Positions 1 through 8,793 of a stretch of 64,000 bases of DNA are shown here, piece by piece; the stretch's first letter is position 1; every line of letters begins with the position of its first letter. The position numbers were made by a program, and so were the translations under genes. Below the pieces are notes generated by a model, which did not search any database, was not told the origin of the DNA, and saw only the letters and a list, made by a program, of their open reading frames with translations. Where the stretch lies: the NCBI RefSeq assembly GCF_014779715.1, contig NZ_JACXYU010000006.1, forward strand, positions 124,001-188,000. Reading direction: 5' to 3'. Origin of the DNA: Streptomyces chumphonensis. Its GTDB lineage: Bacteria > Actinomycetota > Actinomycetes > Streptomycetales > Streptomycetaceae.

Positions 1-120
1 CTCCTCGAACTCCCAGCCGAACAGGTCGCGGTAGAACTTCTCGCTGGCGGCCAGGTCGTGCACCATCAGGCTCGCCCAGCAGGGTGTGCCCGGGGTGAAC
101 CGAGTCGTGCCCTCGGTCAT
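1..120 (-). CDS. VOC-family (glyoxalase-like) protein, N-terminal fragment
   Basis: Only the first 40 codons are inside the window; the gene continues past base 1. The translation contains CWASLMVHDLAASEKFYRDL, followed by FGWEFEE. This is the typical first beta-alpha unit of a vicinal-oxygen-chelate domain, in which a substrate- or metal-binding strand is followed by a helix with the FYxxLFGW signature. The ATG is at 120. The gene is divergent from the sulfurtransferase, with 289 bp between them that show no other gene. VOC members range from dioxygenases to antibiotic-binding proteins, so no substrate can be assigned from this fragment. Confidence 0.75.
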   Translation of the reverse strand, partial: MTEGTTRFTPGTPCWASLMVHDLAASEKFYRDLFGWEFEE

Positions 121-409
121 CTGCGTCGTCTCCTCGGAACCATCGTCGTCGTGGTGTCTCGTCGTGGCGGTCGGGCCGTGCCGTGCGGTGCCCCCTCGGA
201 CGAGGGCACGCGGGCGGACACGGGGCCAAACGTCGCGGGTGCCCGCCGGGGGCGGGCGTCAATCCGGTGCGCCACCGTGATCGCCCGGGCCGGAGCCGTT
301 GCGGCCCGGCGAGGGCGCTGCGTGCGGTGTGTAGTCATGCTCGCACTCTCCGGGGCCCGTGTCCCGGTCCGTGGGGTGAATTCCCGCCGGTGTGCGCGAC
401 AATGCGCCC

Positions 410-1255
410 ATGACTGCCCTGATCTCCGCGTCCGCGCTCGCGGGCGACCCGGCCCCGGCCGACCCGGCCGCCGGACCGGTGCTGCTCGACGTCCGTTACG
501 AGATGGGCGGCCCCACGGGCCGTTCGGTGTACGAGGCCGGCCACCTGCCGGGCGCCGTCTACGTGGACCTGGAGACGGAACTCGCCGCGCCGCCCGGCCC
601 CGGCGGACGTCACCCGCTGCCGGACCTCGACGTGTTCGGGGCCGCGATGCGGCGGGCGGGGGTCACCGCGGCCCGGCCCGTGGTCGTCTACGACGGCGGG
701 CAGGGATGGGCCGCCGCCCGCGCCTGGTGGCTGCTGCGCTACACCGGCCACGGCGACGTGCGCGTCCTCGACGGCGGCTTCGCGGCCTGGGACGGCCCGG
801 TGACCACCGAGCCGCCCGAGGTGAAGCCGGGTGACTTCCTCCCCGAGCCCGGTGGGATGCCGCTCCTCGACGCCGACGGGGCCGCCGCACTGGCCCGGCG
901 CGGGGTGCTGCTCGACGCCCGCGCCGCCGAGCGCTACCGGGGCGAGGTCGAGCCCATCGACCCCGTGGCCGGGCACATCCCCGGCGCGCTCTCGGCGCCG
1001 ACGACGCACAACGTCGCGCCCGACGGCAGGCTGCGTCCCGCGGCCGAGCTCCGTGAGCGGTTCGCCGCCCTCGGCGCGCACCGCGACGCCGAGGTCGGGG
1101 TCTACTGCGGGTCCGGGGTCTCGGCCGCGCAGCAGGTCCTGGCCCTTCAGGAGGCGGGCGTCAGCGCCGCCCTGTACGTCGGGTCGTGGTCGCAGTGGTG
1201 CGCCGACCCGGCCCGGCCGGTGGCCACCGGGGCCGGTCCCACGGAGGCGTCCTGA
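410..1255 (+). CDS. Sulfurtransferase with two rhodanese domains
   Basis: This is a 281-aa protein of the thiosulfate/3-mercaptopyruvate sulfurtransferase type, predicted cytoplasmic. An N-terminal rhodanese domain (about residues 1-140) contains YEAGHLPGAVYVD and VVVYDGGQGWAAARAWW. The C-terminal domain carries the active loop YCGSGVSA with the persulfide-forming Cys at about residue 233. The length fits the two-domain family. I chose ATG 410 (MTALISAS) over an in-frame GTG at 392, because the protein then starts directly before the domain. Its end overlaps the start of the MocR regulator gene, so the two may be co-transcribed. The sulfur acceptor is unknown. Confidence 0.9.
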   Translation: MTALISASALAGDPAPADPAAGPVLLDVRYEMGGPTGRSVYEAGHLPGAVYVDLETELAAPPGPGGRHPLPDLDVFGAAMRRAGVTAARPVVVYDGGQGWAAARAWWLLRYTGHGDVRVLDGGFAAWDGPVTTEPPEVKPGDFLPEPGGMPLLDADGAAALARRGVLLDARAAERYRGEVEPIDPVAGHIPGALSAPTTHNVAPDGRLRPAAELRERFAALGAHRDAEVGVYCGSGVSAAQQVLALQEAGVSAALYVGSWSQWCADPARPVATGAGPTEAS

Positions 1256-2676
1256 GCACCCTCCCGCGGGCCCACACGCTCGACCTGCACCTGGATCTCG
1301 ACCTGCGGCAGCGTCGCGGGCGCAGGGAGCAGCTCGCGGCGGCCCTGCGGCGGGCGATCGAGACCGGCCGGCTGCCGCCCGGCGCCCGGCTCCCCTCCTC
1401 CCGCAGCGTCGCGGTCGAGTTCGGCATCGCCCGGGGGACCGTCGTCGCCGCCTACCACCTGCTCATCGCCGAAGGCCACCTGGAGACGGTGCAGGGCTCG
1501 GGAACCCGCGTCGTCGGTCCCGCGCGCCCGACGCCCCGGCACGTGCGGGGGCCGGCCGCACCGCCCGAGTCCCGGACCCCGTTGCGGTACACCTTCCGGC
1601 CGGGTATGCCGGACGTGACGCTGTTCCCACGCGGCGCCTGGACCAGGTCGACGCAGCACGTGCTCAAGACGGTCCCGGCCGAGGCGCTGGGCTACGGCGA
1701 CCCCCGGGGCCGCATCGAGCTGCGCCGGGCCCTGGCCGACTACCTGGCCCGGAGCAGGGGCGTCAGCGCGCATCCCGATCGGATCGTGGTCTGCCACGGC
1801 TTCACCCAGGCACTCGGGCTCATCGCCACCGTGCTGGCGGAGCACGGGGTGGCCGGAGTGTCCGTCGAGAACCCGTGCTATCCGCTCTTCCGGGACGTCA
1901 TCGAGCTCGCCGGACTCCGCGTCCACCCCGTCGACGTGGACGGGAACGGGCTGCTCCCGGCCGATCTGCGCGGCGGAGCCGCCGTCGTCACCCCGATCCA
2001 CCAGTACCCGTCGGGCGTCAACCTGTCCGCCGAACGCCGCAGGGCCCTCGTCGACTGGGCCAGGGACACGGACGCGGTGATCGTGGAGGACGACTACGAC
2101 AGCGAGTTCCAGTACGGACGGCAGCGGGTCGGCACGTTGCAGCCCATGGCCCCGGACCGGGTCGTCTACGCCGGGACCACGAGCAAGACCCTCGCTCCCG
2201 GCATCCGGCTGTCCTGGCTCGTGGTCCCGCCCGACTGGGTCGAGCGGATCACGACCGCCAAACGCGTCGCGGACCGGCACACCGCCGCCCTGACCCAGAT
2301 GGTCCTGGCGGACCTGCTGCTCTCGGGGGCCTACGACCGGCACGTCCGGCAGTGCCGGGACCACTACCGCAGACGGCGGGACCAACTCGGCAGGGCGCTG
2401 GCCGAGCACGCCCCGACGGCGTGGCTGGCCGGGGAGAGCGCCGGTCTGCACGCGCTCATCCGCTGGTCCCCGGACGGCCCCGCCGAGGAGGAGGTGATCC
2501 GGGCCGCCCGCCGGGAGTCCGTCCTGGTCGTCGGGCTCGGCGACTACTGGGGCACGCCGGGCCCGCACGCCCCGGGACTGGTCATCGGGTACGGCACACC
2601 GCCCCGGCACGCGTTCACCGGGGCGCTGGAGGCACTGAGCCGGGTCCTGGCCCGGTGCTTCGGTCGGCCCGGCTGA
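1186..2676 (+). CDS. MocR/PdxR-type regulator (GntR wHTH fused to aminotransferase-like domain)
   Basis: An N-terminal GntR winged helix includes GRLPPGARLPSSRSVAVEFG and TVVAAYHLLIAEG. It is fused to a fold-type I aminotransferase domain with EDDYDSEFQYG and the PLP-lysine motif TTSKTLAPG. This is the MocR architecture of GabR and PdxR, which sense PLP or its adducts and usually bind direct repeats. The start is uncertain. In-frame GTG codons lie at 1186, 1195 and 1198, all inside the sulfurtransferase gene; a CTG at 1252 follows GGAGG but is an unusual start codon. The gene is convergent with the lyase gene. I infer that it controls the lyase/flavoprotein/decarboxylase block through the repeats at 6142-6176. 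Confidence 0.88.
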   Translation: MVAVVRRPGPAGGHRGRSHGGVLSTLPRAHTLDLHLDLDLRQRRGRREQLAAALRRAIETGRLPPGARLPSSRSVAVEFGIARGTVVAAYHLLIAEGHLETVQGSGTRVVGPARPTPRHVRGPAAPPESRTPLRYTFRPGMPDVTLFPRGAWTRSTQHVLKTVPAEALGYGDPRGRIELRRALADYLARSRGVSAHPDRIVVCHGFTQALGLIATVLAEHGVAGVSVENPCYPLFRDVIELAGLRVHPVDVDGNGLLPADLRGGAAVVTPIHQYPSGVNLSAERRRALVDWARDTDAVIVEDDYDSEFQYGRQRVGTLQPMAPDRVVYAGTTSKTLAPGIRLSWLVVPPDWVERITTAKRVADRHTAALTQMVLADLLLSGAYDRHVRQCRDHYRRRRDQLGRALAEHAPTAWLAGESAGLHALIRWSPDGPAEEEVIRAARRESVLVVGLGDYWGTPGPHAPGLVIGYGTPPRHAFTGALEALSRVLARCFGRPG

Positions 2677-2715
2677 CCGGCCGCGGCACCGGAGGCGACC
2701 GGTCGGCCGGTCCGG

Positions 2716-4113
2716 CTACGACACGGCCCGGTCGACCAGGACTCCGGCCGCGCCGACGTACCCCGGGGGATCGCACAGCGCCGCGACCCGCTCGCCGCCC
2801 AGCGCGTCGACGACCTCGGGATACGTGCTGAGGACCCGGGCCAGCGGCACGCCGGTGCGGGCGGCCCGCGCCGACGCCTCGGTCAGCAGCGCCTTCGCCG
2901 CGTTCCGGCCGAGGAGCGGCGCCAGGTGCGCGGTCACGCGCTCGGAGACGAGGTGACCGCCGGTGAGGTCCAGGTTGGCCGCCATCCGGTCGGGGTGCAC
3001 GCTCAGCCCCTCGACCAGCTCCACCACCGTGTGCGCGGCTCCTCCGGTCAGTCGCAGGCACTCGCGGAGCAGCAGCCACTCCGCGTGCCAGGCACCGCCC
3101 GAGCGTTCGTCCTCGGCCATCAGGCACTGGGTCAGGCCCGTGGACAGCGCGGGCACCTGCAGTGCCGCCGAGCGGATCAGCGTGGCCAGCACCGGGTTCC
3201 GCTTGTGCGGCATGGCGGACGAGGCGCCCCGACCCTCCCCGGTCGGCTCCGCCACCTCCGCGATCTCGGTGCGTGACAGGTTCTGGACGTCCAGGGCCAG
3301 TTTGCCGAGGGCTCCGGCGGTGAAGGCCAAGGCGGACGCGAGATCGGCGATCGGGGTCCGCAGCGCGTGCCAGGGCAGGGCCGGCCGGGCCAGCCCCGTC
3401 TCGGCGGCGAAGGCGTCCAGCAGGCGGTCGGCGTACTCCCCGGACGCCGCCGCGCCGACCCCGTCCACCCGGGCGTACTCCACGTACCCCGCCAGGGTCC
3501 CGGCGGCCCCGCCGAGGGAGACGGGGAGACCGCCCGCACGGACCCGGGCGACGCGCTCGTGCGCGTCGAGGAGCAGCTGTCGCCAGCCGGCCGCCTTCAG
3601 GCCGAAGGTGGTCGGAACCGCCTGGAGCGCCAGGGTGCGGCCCGCCATCACCGTGTCCCGGTGGTCGTGCGCGAGGCGGGCGAGCGCCTCGGCCGCACGC
3701 CCCAGGTCGTCCAGGACCAGTCCGAGGGCCCGCCCCGCGACGAGCATGGCACCGGTGTCGAAGACGTCCTGGCTGGTCGAACCCCGGTGCACGTACTCGG
3801 CCGCCGCCGGGTCGTCCTCCGCCACGGCCCGGGTCAGCGCCCGCACCAGGGCGACCACCGGGTTGGCGGTCTCCCGGGAGGCCAGGGCCAGGGCCCGGAC
3901 GTCGAACCGCTCGGCACGCGCCGCCGCCGTGATGGTCTCGGCGTGGGCCGCGGGTACGGCCCCGAGGGCGGCCTGCGCCCGGGCCAGGGCCGCCTCGGCG
4001 TCGAGCATGCCCTGCAGCCAGGCCGTGTCGCCGACCGCGGCCTCGACCGGGGTGCCCGCGCGCACCGGGGAGAGCAGAGCGGAGTCGGCGGCCCGGTCGT
4101 CGAACGTCGTCAC
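2716..4113 (-). CDS. Fumarase/aspartase-superfamily lyase (PcaB/CreD-like)
   Basis: This is a 465-aa member of the superfamily that includes adenylosuccinate lyase and 3-carboxy-cis,cis-muconate cycloisomerase. The signature GASSAMPHKRNP of the catalytic loop is intact, as are the upstream HRGSTSQDVFDTG and QAVPTTFG motifs. It starts with GTG at 4113, preceded by GGAGG, and overlaps the flavoprotein stop by 4 bp (GTGA), so translation is coupled. No other protocatechuate-pathway gene is nearby, which argues against beta-ketoadipate metabolism. CreD, which releases nitrous acid from nitrosuccinate in cremeomycin biosynthesis, belongs to this same superfamily and is encoded with the flavoprotein CreE. 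I infer the same role here. A catabolic cycloisomerase remains possible. Confidence 0.7.
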   Translation of the reverse strand: MTTFDDRAADSALLSPVRAGTPVEAAVGDTAWLQGMLDAEAALARAQAALGAVPAAHAETITAAARAERFDVRALALASRETANPVVALVRALTRAVAEDDPAAAEYVHRGSTSQDVFDTGAMLVAGRALGLVLDDLGRAAEALARLAHDHRDTVMAGRTLALQAVPTTFGLKAAGWRQLLLDAHERVARVRAGGLPVSLGGAAGTLAGYVEYARVDGVGAAASGEYADRLLDAFAAETGLARPALPWHALRTPIADLASALAFTAGALGKLALDVQNLSRTEIAEVAEPTGEGRGASSAMPHKRNPVLATLIRSAALQVPALSTGLTQCLMAEDERSGGAWHAEWLLLRECLRLTGGAAHTVVELVEGLSVHPDRMAANLDLTGGHLVSERVTAHLAPLLGRNAAKALLTEASARAARTGVPLARVLSTYPEVVDALGGERVAALCDPPGYVGAAGVLVDRAVS

Positions 4114-6074
4114 GATCCCACCTCCAAGCGTCGGGACGCGGGCCGGTGGCTCGCCACGCCCTGGTCGAGCACGGCCCGGGCGATGGCGTCGGCGTCTCCC
4201 AGGCTCACGGAGTCGACACCGGGACGCGCCGCCGCGGCCGTCACCCAGTGCACGGACTCGGTCGGCACACCGTGCGCGAAGCGACGGGGATGGGGGCGGC
4301 CCTGTGCGTCGACGAGGCGGCTCGGGCGGGGCGTCACCGTCATGCCGCCCGTCTCGTACCGGACGCCGCAGGCACCGTCGATCCGGAACGGTACGGCCCG
4401 GCCATCCTCCCGCAGCCGGCGCATCAGCGGGTCGGCCGTGCGTCGCAGATCGGGCTCGGGCAGCCGGGCCTCGATCAGGATGCGGGCTCGCACGGGCGGC
4501 GCCGGGATGCGCTGGGAGACCAGCACGAAGGCCGGATCGTCCGAGTCGACCTGGATCTCCGTACCGGGTCCGGTGACGTGGAGAAGACCGGCCCGTATCA
4601 GTGCGATCATCTGCTCGATGCGGAAGGCGGGCGGGCCGATGGACGCGAACGCGTTGAGCGGCGTGTACCAGCCGTCCAGTTCGTCACGGTGGGAGTTCCC
4701 GTCCAGCCCGCCGTGGTCCACGGCGAGCCGGACCTCGTTGCGCAGGTCACGCAGCACGTCGAGGGCGGCCTTGACCGGATCGCTGACGTTTCCGCCGCGC
4801 GCCTGCCGGACGTCCCGTTGCAGGTGGGCGATCAGCCAGGTGTGGAACGCGTCCCGGTCGGCGAAGTCGCGGCCGGTGTAGGGGCGGGCGAGGGTGTCCC
4901 AGTCCCAGCGGTCCTCCTCCGGTAACCCGAAGGCGTCCAGCACGGCGGTCCGGTCCGTCTCGCACGCGGCCGCCAGGTACCGCTCGGTGAACGCCTCCCG
5001 GTCCGCCGCCCGGTCCCGACGCGCCAAGAGCGCCGCGTAGTAGACACTCTCGACCTCCCGCGCGACAAGCGGCCACACGTCCGTGCCGAAGTAGAGGCGC
5101 TCGCCGTCCCGCGCACGGCGACGCAGCCGCGCGATGCGGTCGGCCGTCAGCAGCCGGGGGATGTACCTCCCGTGCGGTCCCTTCTCGTTCTCGCCCCTCG
5201 CGTGGTACGGGATGCCCCGCCGTGAAGCGGCGTACATCAGCGGCTCCAGCCCGGAGGGTTCGTAGCACAGCTCGCCGTCACGCCGCGTGAAGGTGCCCCC
5301 GCGCCCACTGGTGAGCAGGGCCATGTAGTCGAAGAAGTTCAGCCCGAGCCCGCGCAGCAGCACGGTCTCGTGCGGTCCGACGGCGTCGAGGTCGACGTCG
5401 GCCGGGTTCACCGGCGGAAGATAGTGCAGCCCGAGGCGTTCCGCGCGCTGCCCCAGCAGCCGTTCCGCCGGACCGGGTTCGGCCGCCACGTGTCCCTGGG
5501 ACAGCACGACCGCGTCCAGTCCCTCGATCAGCAGCCCGTTCTCCAGCCGCAGGGTCTGCTCCGGTGTCTCCTCGTCCCCGCCGGTCAGCTCCACGGCCCG
5601 GCACCGGTGCGCGGTGATCTCCACGTGGTCGGGAGCGGCGTCGCGGATGCGTGTGAACATCGCCCGCAGGTAGGCGCCGAAGAACGCCCGCGTGGGGTAG
5701 TCGTCGGGGCCGAGTGACCGGGCTTCCGCCAGCGTCCGCTCGTCGTGCGCCTCCCGTCCGCTCCCGGGCGTCGCGAGGCGCAGCTCCTCCACCCACGCGT
5801 ACAGGCTCGGGCCCGGCTCGACGGGGCCCTCCATCGTCACGGTGGGGTCCGTGAAGGCGGTGATCTGCGAGGCCACGGTGTTCATGAGCAGCTCGCGGGA
5901 CTGGTCGGTGCGCCACACGGCCCCCGCGCCGGCGGGCCACGGGTCGATGAGGTGCAGGTGGACGCCCTCGGCCGGCGGGCGCCGACGGGCGTTGGCACAC
6001 AGGCGTTCCAGCACGGCGAGACCGCGCGGACCGACACCGACGAGAGCGACCGACAGAGGTCTGATGGCAGCCAA
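4110..6074 (-). CDS. FAD/NAD(P)-binding protein, possible CreE-like amino-acid N-oxygenase
   Basis: The product is about 654 aa, with an N-terminal Rossmann motif LSVALVGVGPRGLAVLERL (GxGxxG at residues 13-18) and a second dinucleotide-type segment ETVLLRGLGLNFFDYMAL. This layout fits the FAD-NAD(P)-binding family to which I believe CreE/FzmM-type flavoproteins, which oxidise aspartate to nitrosuccinate, belong. I chose TTG at 6074 because GAGGAG precedes it by 6 nt; a GTG at 6116 is an alternative. The gene precedes and overlaps the lyase gene. The predicted role is flavin-dependent N-oxidation in the cytoplasm. The substrate is inferred from the partner gene, not read from the sequence. Confidence 0.65.
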   Translation of the reverse strand: MAAIRPLSVALVGVGPRGLAVLERLCANARRRPPAEGVHLHLIDPWPAGAGAVWRTDQSRELLMNTVASQITAFTDPTVTMEGPVEPGPSLYAWVEELRLATPGSGREAHDERTLAEARSLGPDDYPTRAFFGAYLRAMFTRIRDAAPDHVEITAHRCRAVELTGGDEETPEQTLRLENGLLIEGLDAVVLSQGHVAAEPGPAERLLGQRAERLGLHYLPPVNPADVDLDAVGPHETVLLRGLGLNFFDYMALLTSGRGGTFTRRDGELCYEPSGLEPLMYAASRRGIPYHARGENEKGPHGRYIPRLLTADRIARLRRRARDGERLYFGTDVWPLVAREVESVYYAALLARRDRAADREAFTERYLAAACETDRTAVLDAFGLPEEDRWDWDTLARPYTGRDFADRDAFHTWLIAHLQRDVRQARGGNVSDPVKAALDVLRDLRNEVRLAVDHGGLDGNSHRDELDGWYTPLNAFASIGPPAFRIEQMIALIRAGLLHVTGPGTEIQVDSDDPAFVLVSQRIPAPPVRARILIEARLPEPDLRRTADPLMRRLREDGRAVPFRIDGACGVRYETGGMTVTPRPSRLVDAQGRPHPRRFAHGVPTESVHWVTAAAARPGVDSVSLGDADAIARAVLDQGVASHRPASRRLEVGS

Positions 6075-6141
6075 GACGTGCTCCTCACGAGTGGGGGAGG
6101 TGGGGCCGTCGCTCACGCTAGGTCCGCCGAACGCCGCTGAA

Positions 6142-6176
6142 TGGTCCACTTCGCGGCGGCTCACATGGACCACTTC
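6142..6176. promoter_or_regulatory. Direct repeat TGGWCCACTTC x2, candidate MocR operator
   Basis: Two same-orientation copies, TGGTCCACTTC at 6142-6152 and TGGACCACTTC at 6166-6176, lie 24 bp apart in the divergent region between the flavoprotein and decarboxylase genes. Each core, TGGWCCA, is itself near-palindromic. MocR-family regulators generally bind spaced direct repeats. The reverse complement GAAGTGGWCCA resembles, as I remember it, the AAAGTGGWCTA-like sites reported for actinobacterial PdxR. The nearby MocR gene is the obvious candidate binder; this link is inference. Confidence 0.55.
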
Positions 6177-6308
6177 AGCGCGGTGAGGTGGGCGGGGCCG
6201 GCGGTGGCCGAGCGCGCCACGGGGATCTGGCGCACCATGGTGGGGGCGGAGCCGGTCCCGGCCACCGCTTCCGGTCACTCCGGGCGTCGACGCGAGAACG
6301 GGGGCGCC

Positions 6309-7721
6309 ATGTCACCTCTGTCCCACGGCCGTTCGCGGCAGGAAGCCGAGCGCACCCTGGCGGTCGACCCCCTCCACACCGTCGCCGCGGGGCTCACCCT
6401 GGCCACGCCCGAGCATCGTCTCCCCGAAGCGCCTCTCGACCCCGAGACGGCCTACCGCCTCGTCCACGACGAGCTCATGCTGGACGGCAACGCGCGCCTG
6501 AACCTGGCCACGTTCGTCACGACGTGGATGGAGCCGCAGGCCGACACGCTGATGGGGGAGTGCAGGGACAAGAACATCGTCGACAAGGACGAGTACCCGC
6601 GCACCGCCGAGCTGGAACGGCGGTGCGTGGCGATGCTCGCCGACCTCTGGCACGCACCGGACCCGCGCGTGGCCGTGGGCTGCTCGACGACGGGCTCCAG
6701 CGAGGCGTGCATGCTGTGCGGGATGGCCCTGAAGCGGCGGTGGGCCCGCTCCAACGCCGACCGCTACCCCTCGCGCGAGGCCCGGCCCAATCTCGTGATG
6801 GGCGGCAACGTGCAGGTGTGCTGGGAGAAGTTCTGCACCTACTGGGAGGTGGAGCCGCGCAAGGTGCCCCTGGAAGGCGAGCGCTTCCACATCGACCCGG
6901 CCGCGGCCGTCGCCCTGTGCGACGAGAACACCATCGGGGTCGTCGGCATCCTCGGCTCCACCTTCGACGGGTCCTACGAGCCGATCGCGGAGCTCTGCGC
7001 CGCCCTCGACGCCCTGCGGGAACGCACCGGGCTCGACGTGCCCGTGCACGTCGACGGAGCGTCGGGGGCCATGGTCGCCCCCTTCCTCGACCCGGACCTG
7101 ACCTGGGACTTCCGGCTGCCCCGCGTCGCGTCGATCAACACCTCCGGGCACAAGTACGGACTCGTCTACCCCGGCGTCGGCTGGGCACTGTGGCGCGACG
7201 AGGAGGCGCTGCCCGAAGAGCTGGTCTTCCGGGTCAACTACCTCGGCGGCGACATGCCGACCTTCGCCCTCAACTTCTCCCGGCCCGGCGCGCAGGTCGC
7301 CGCCCAGTACTACACCTTCCTGCGGCTCGGCCGCGAGGGCTTCCGGCAGGTCCAGCAGGCCGCCCGGGACGTGGCCCGGGAACTGGCCGGGAACATCGCC
7401 TCGATCGGTGACTTCCGGCTGCTCACCCGGGGCGACGAGCTACCCGTGCTGACGTTCACCACCGCGCCGCACGTCCGGGCCTACGACGTGTTCGACGTCT
7501 CCCGGCGCCTGCGCGAGTTCGGCTGGCTGGTGCCCGCGTACACGCTTCCCCCCGACCGGCAGGACCTGGCGGTCTGCCGGGTGGTGTGCCGGGGCGGCTT
7601 CTCCGCCGACCTCGCGGCCCGGCTGGTCGACGACCTCCGGCGCCTCGTGCCGGAACTGCGGCGGCAGCCGCGTCCGATGGTCGACGACCGGAAGACCGAG
7701 ACGACGTTCCACCACGCGTAG
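6309..7721 (+). CDS. gadB: Glutamate decarboxylase (PLP-dependent, GadB-like)
   Basis: The 470-aa protein aligns along its full length with bacterial and plant-type glutamate decarboxylases. Visible features are NLATFVTTWMEPQADTLM near the N-terminus, GCSTTGSSEACMLCG in the cofactor-phosphate region, VHVDGASGAMVAPF with the PLP-contacting Asp, and INTSGHKYGLVYPGVGW with the Schiff-base Lys at about residue 282. ATG 6309 follows a GGGGG stretch. The expected reaction is glutamate to GABA plus CO2, in the cytoplasm. The gene is transcribed divergently from the flavoprotein/lyase pair and shares its putative MocR operator, which suggests either co-regulation or a related, altered substrate. No GABA antiporter gene is adjacent. 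Confidence 0.88.
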   Translation: MSPLSHGRSRQEAERTLAVDPLHTVAAGLTLATPEHRLPEAPLDPETAYRLVHDELMLDGNARLNLATFVTTWMEPQADTLMGECRDKNIVDKDEYPRTAELERRCVAMLADLWHAPDPRVAVGCSTTGSSEACMLCGMALKRRWARSNADRYPSREARPNLVMGGNVQVCWEKFCTYWEVEPRKVPLEGERFHIDPAAAVALCDENTIGVVGILGSTFDGSYEPIAELCAALDALRERTGLDVPVHVDGASGAMVAPFLDPDLTWDFRLPRVASINTSGHKYGLVYPGVGWALWRDEEALPEELVFRVNYLGGDMPTFALNFSRPGAQVAAQYYTFLRLGREGFRQVQQAARDVARELAGNIASIGDFRLLTRGDELPVLTFTTAPHVRAYDVFDVSRRLREFGWLVPAYTLPPDRQDLAVCRVVCRGGFSADLAARLVDDLRRLVPELRRQPRPMVDDRKTETTFHHA

Positions 7722-7748
7722 CGCCGGGCGGGCGACGAGGCGACGAGG

Positions 7749-7781
7749 GGGGTGCGCGCGGCGCCGGGCCGCCCGCACCCC
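7749..7781. terminator. Hairpin between convergent gadB-like and sepH genes
   Basis: GGGGTGCG (7749-7756) pairs with CGCACCCC (7774-7781), and GCGGC pairs with GCCGC inside the loop, giving about 13 G/C-rich pairs. It has no U-tract, as is common in Streptomyces. Its position between two convergent genes fits a bidirectional terminator. Confidence 0.6.
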
Positions 7782-7785
7782 GCGG

Positions 7786-8793
7786 TCACTCCTGCTTCTT
7801 GCGGCGCGTGCCGAAGACGATCTCGTCCCAGCTCGGTACGGCGGCCCGGCGGCCCGGCCGGACGCCGTCCGCCTCCGCCTGACGGTCGGTCGTGCCGGTG
7901 AGACGGTCCCGGTGGCTGGCCACCGAACGGGGCATCAGCACGTCCGCGTAGGCGGCGCCCGCGCTCGCGGCGGTCGGCTCCGCCTGCTCGGCCAGCTCCG
8001 CCGCCGGCGCCTCGATCCCGTCGTCGTCCACGGGAGGCTGTTCGGGCACGACCATGTCGCCCCGGAAGCTCGGTACCGCCTCCAGCAGGCTGGTCAGGGA
8101 GTCCCGCTCCTCCCGCTCGGGGCGGGCGACCGGATCGGGCCGGGCCTGCCCGCCGTCCTCGCCGCGCTCCCTGGGCAGGCGCGCGATGCGGGGCACGAAC
8201 GGGAAGCTCGGCTCGGGCGGCTCGCTGCTCTCGCCCACGAGCGTCCGCGCCTCGTCGTCCATGCACTGCACCAGACGCCGGGGCGGGTCGTAGCTCCAGC
8301 TCGCCGAGTGCAGCTCGCCGGCGACACGGTAGACGAGCAGGACCTCCCACGTGCCGTCGTCCCGCCGCCAGGAGTCCCAGCGGACGGTGTCCTTGTCCGC
8401 GCCGCGGACGAGGAGCCGCTCGGCCACGGTGTCGCCGAGCTGCGGACCGGTGTTCTCCCCGGGACGGCGCACCGGGGTCTTGCGGGCCCGCTCCGCCATG
8501 AACGCGCGCTCGGCCAGCACCGGGCCCTCGAACCGGCGCACCCGCTCGACGGGGATGCCGGCGAGCTGGGCCACTTCCTCGGCCGTCGCACCGGCTCGTA
8601 TCCGCGCCTGGATGTCCCGGGGACGGAGGTGGTTCTCGACCTCGATCTCGATCTGCCCCAGCCGGGCCCGGTCGTTGCGGACGGCGGCGCGCAGCCGCTC
8701 GTCGATGGCGAGGGTGTACTCCGTGTTGTCGGCAGCCTTGAGCACCAGCCGTGTGCCGTCGTTGCTGACGGCCACGACACGCAGTTCGGGCAT
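7786..8793 (-). CDS. sepH: SepH, actinobacterial cell-division protein (DUF3071)
   Basis: This is a 335-aa protein beginning MPELRVVAVSNDGTRLVLKA, the conserved DUF3071 N-terminus. A helix-turn-helix-like segment, TAEEVAQLAGIPVERVRRFE, lies at about residues 70-89. A long acidic, low-complexity linker follows, then a short basic conserved C-terminus (SWDEIVFGTRRKKQE). SepH is known to stimulate FtsZ assembly and help place division septa during Streptomyces sporulation. ATG 8793 has GGGAGG five bases upstream. The in-frame extension to 9024 is unlikely because it crosses a non-conserved, promoter-like region. Confidence 0.92.
   Translation of the reverse strand: MPELRVVAVSNDGTRLVLKAADNTEYTLAIDERLRAAVRNDRARLGQIEIEVENHLRPRDIQARIRAGATAEEVAQLAGIPVERVRRFEGPVLAERAFMAERARKTPVRRPGENTGPQLGDTVAERLLVRGADKDTVRWDSWRRDDGTWEVLLVYRVAGELHSASWSYDPPRRLVQCMDDEARTLVGESSEPPEPSFPFVPRIARLPRERGEDGGQARPDPVARPEREERDSLTSLLEAVPSFRGDMVVPEQPPVDDDGIEAPAAELAEQAEPTAASAGAAYADVLMPRSVASHRDRLTGTTDRQAEADGVRPGRRAAVPSWDEIVFGTRRKKQE

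Noticed and set aside
2697..2712. GACCGG-TCGG-CCGGTC hairpin between MocR and lyase genes
   Set aside because: A 6-bp stem with a 4-nt loop is common in this base composition; too weak to list as a terminator.
2716..4113. Assignment of the lyase as a beta-ketoadipate enzyme (pcaB)
   Set aside because: No protocatechuate dioxygenase or other pca gene is present, and the partner is a flavoprotein.
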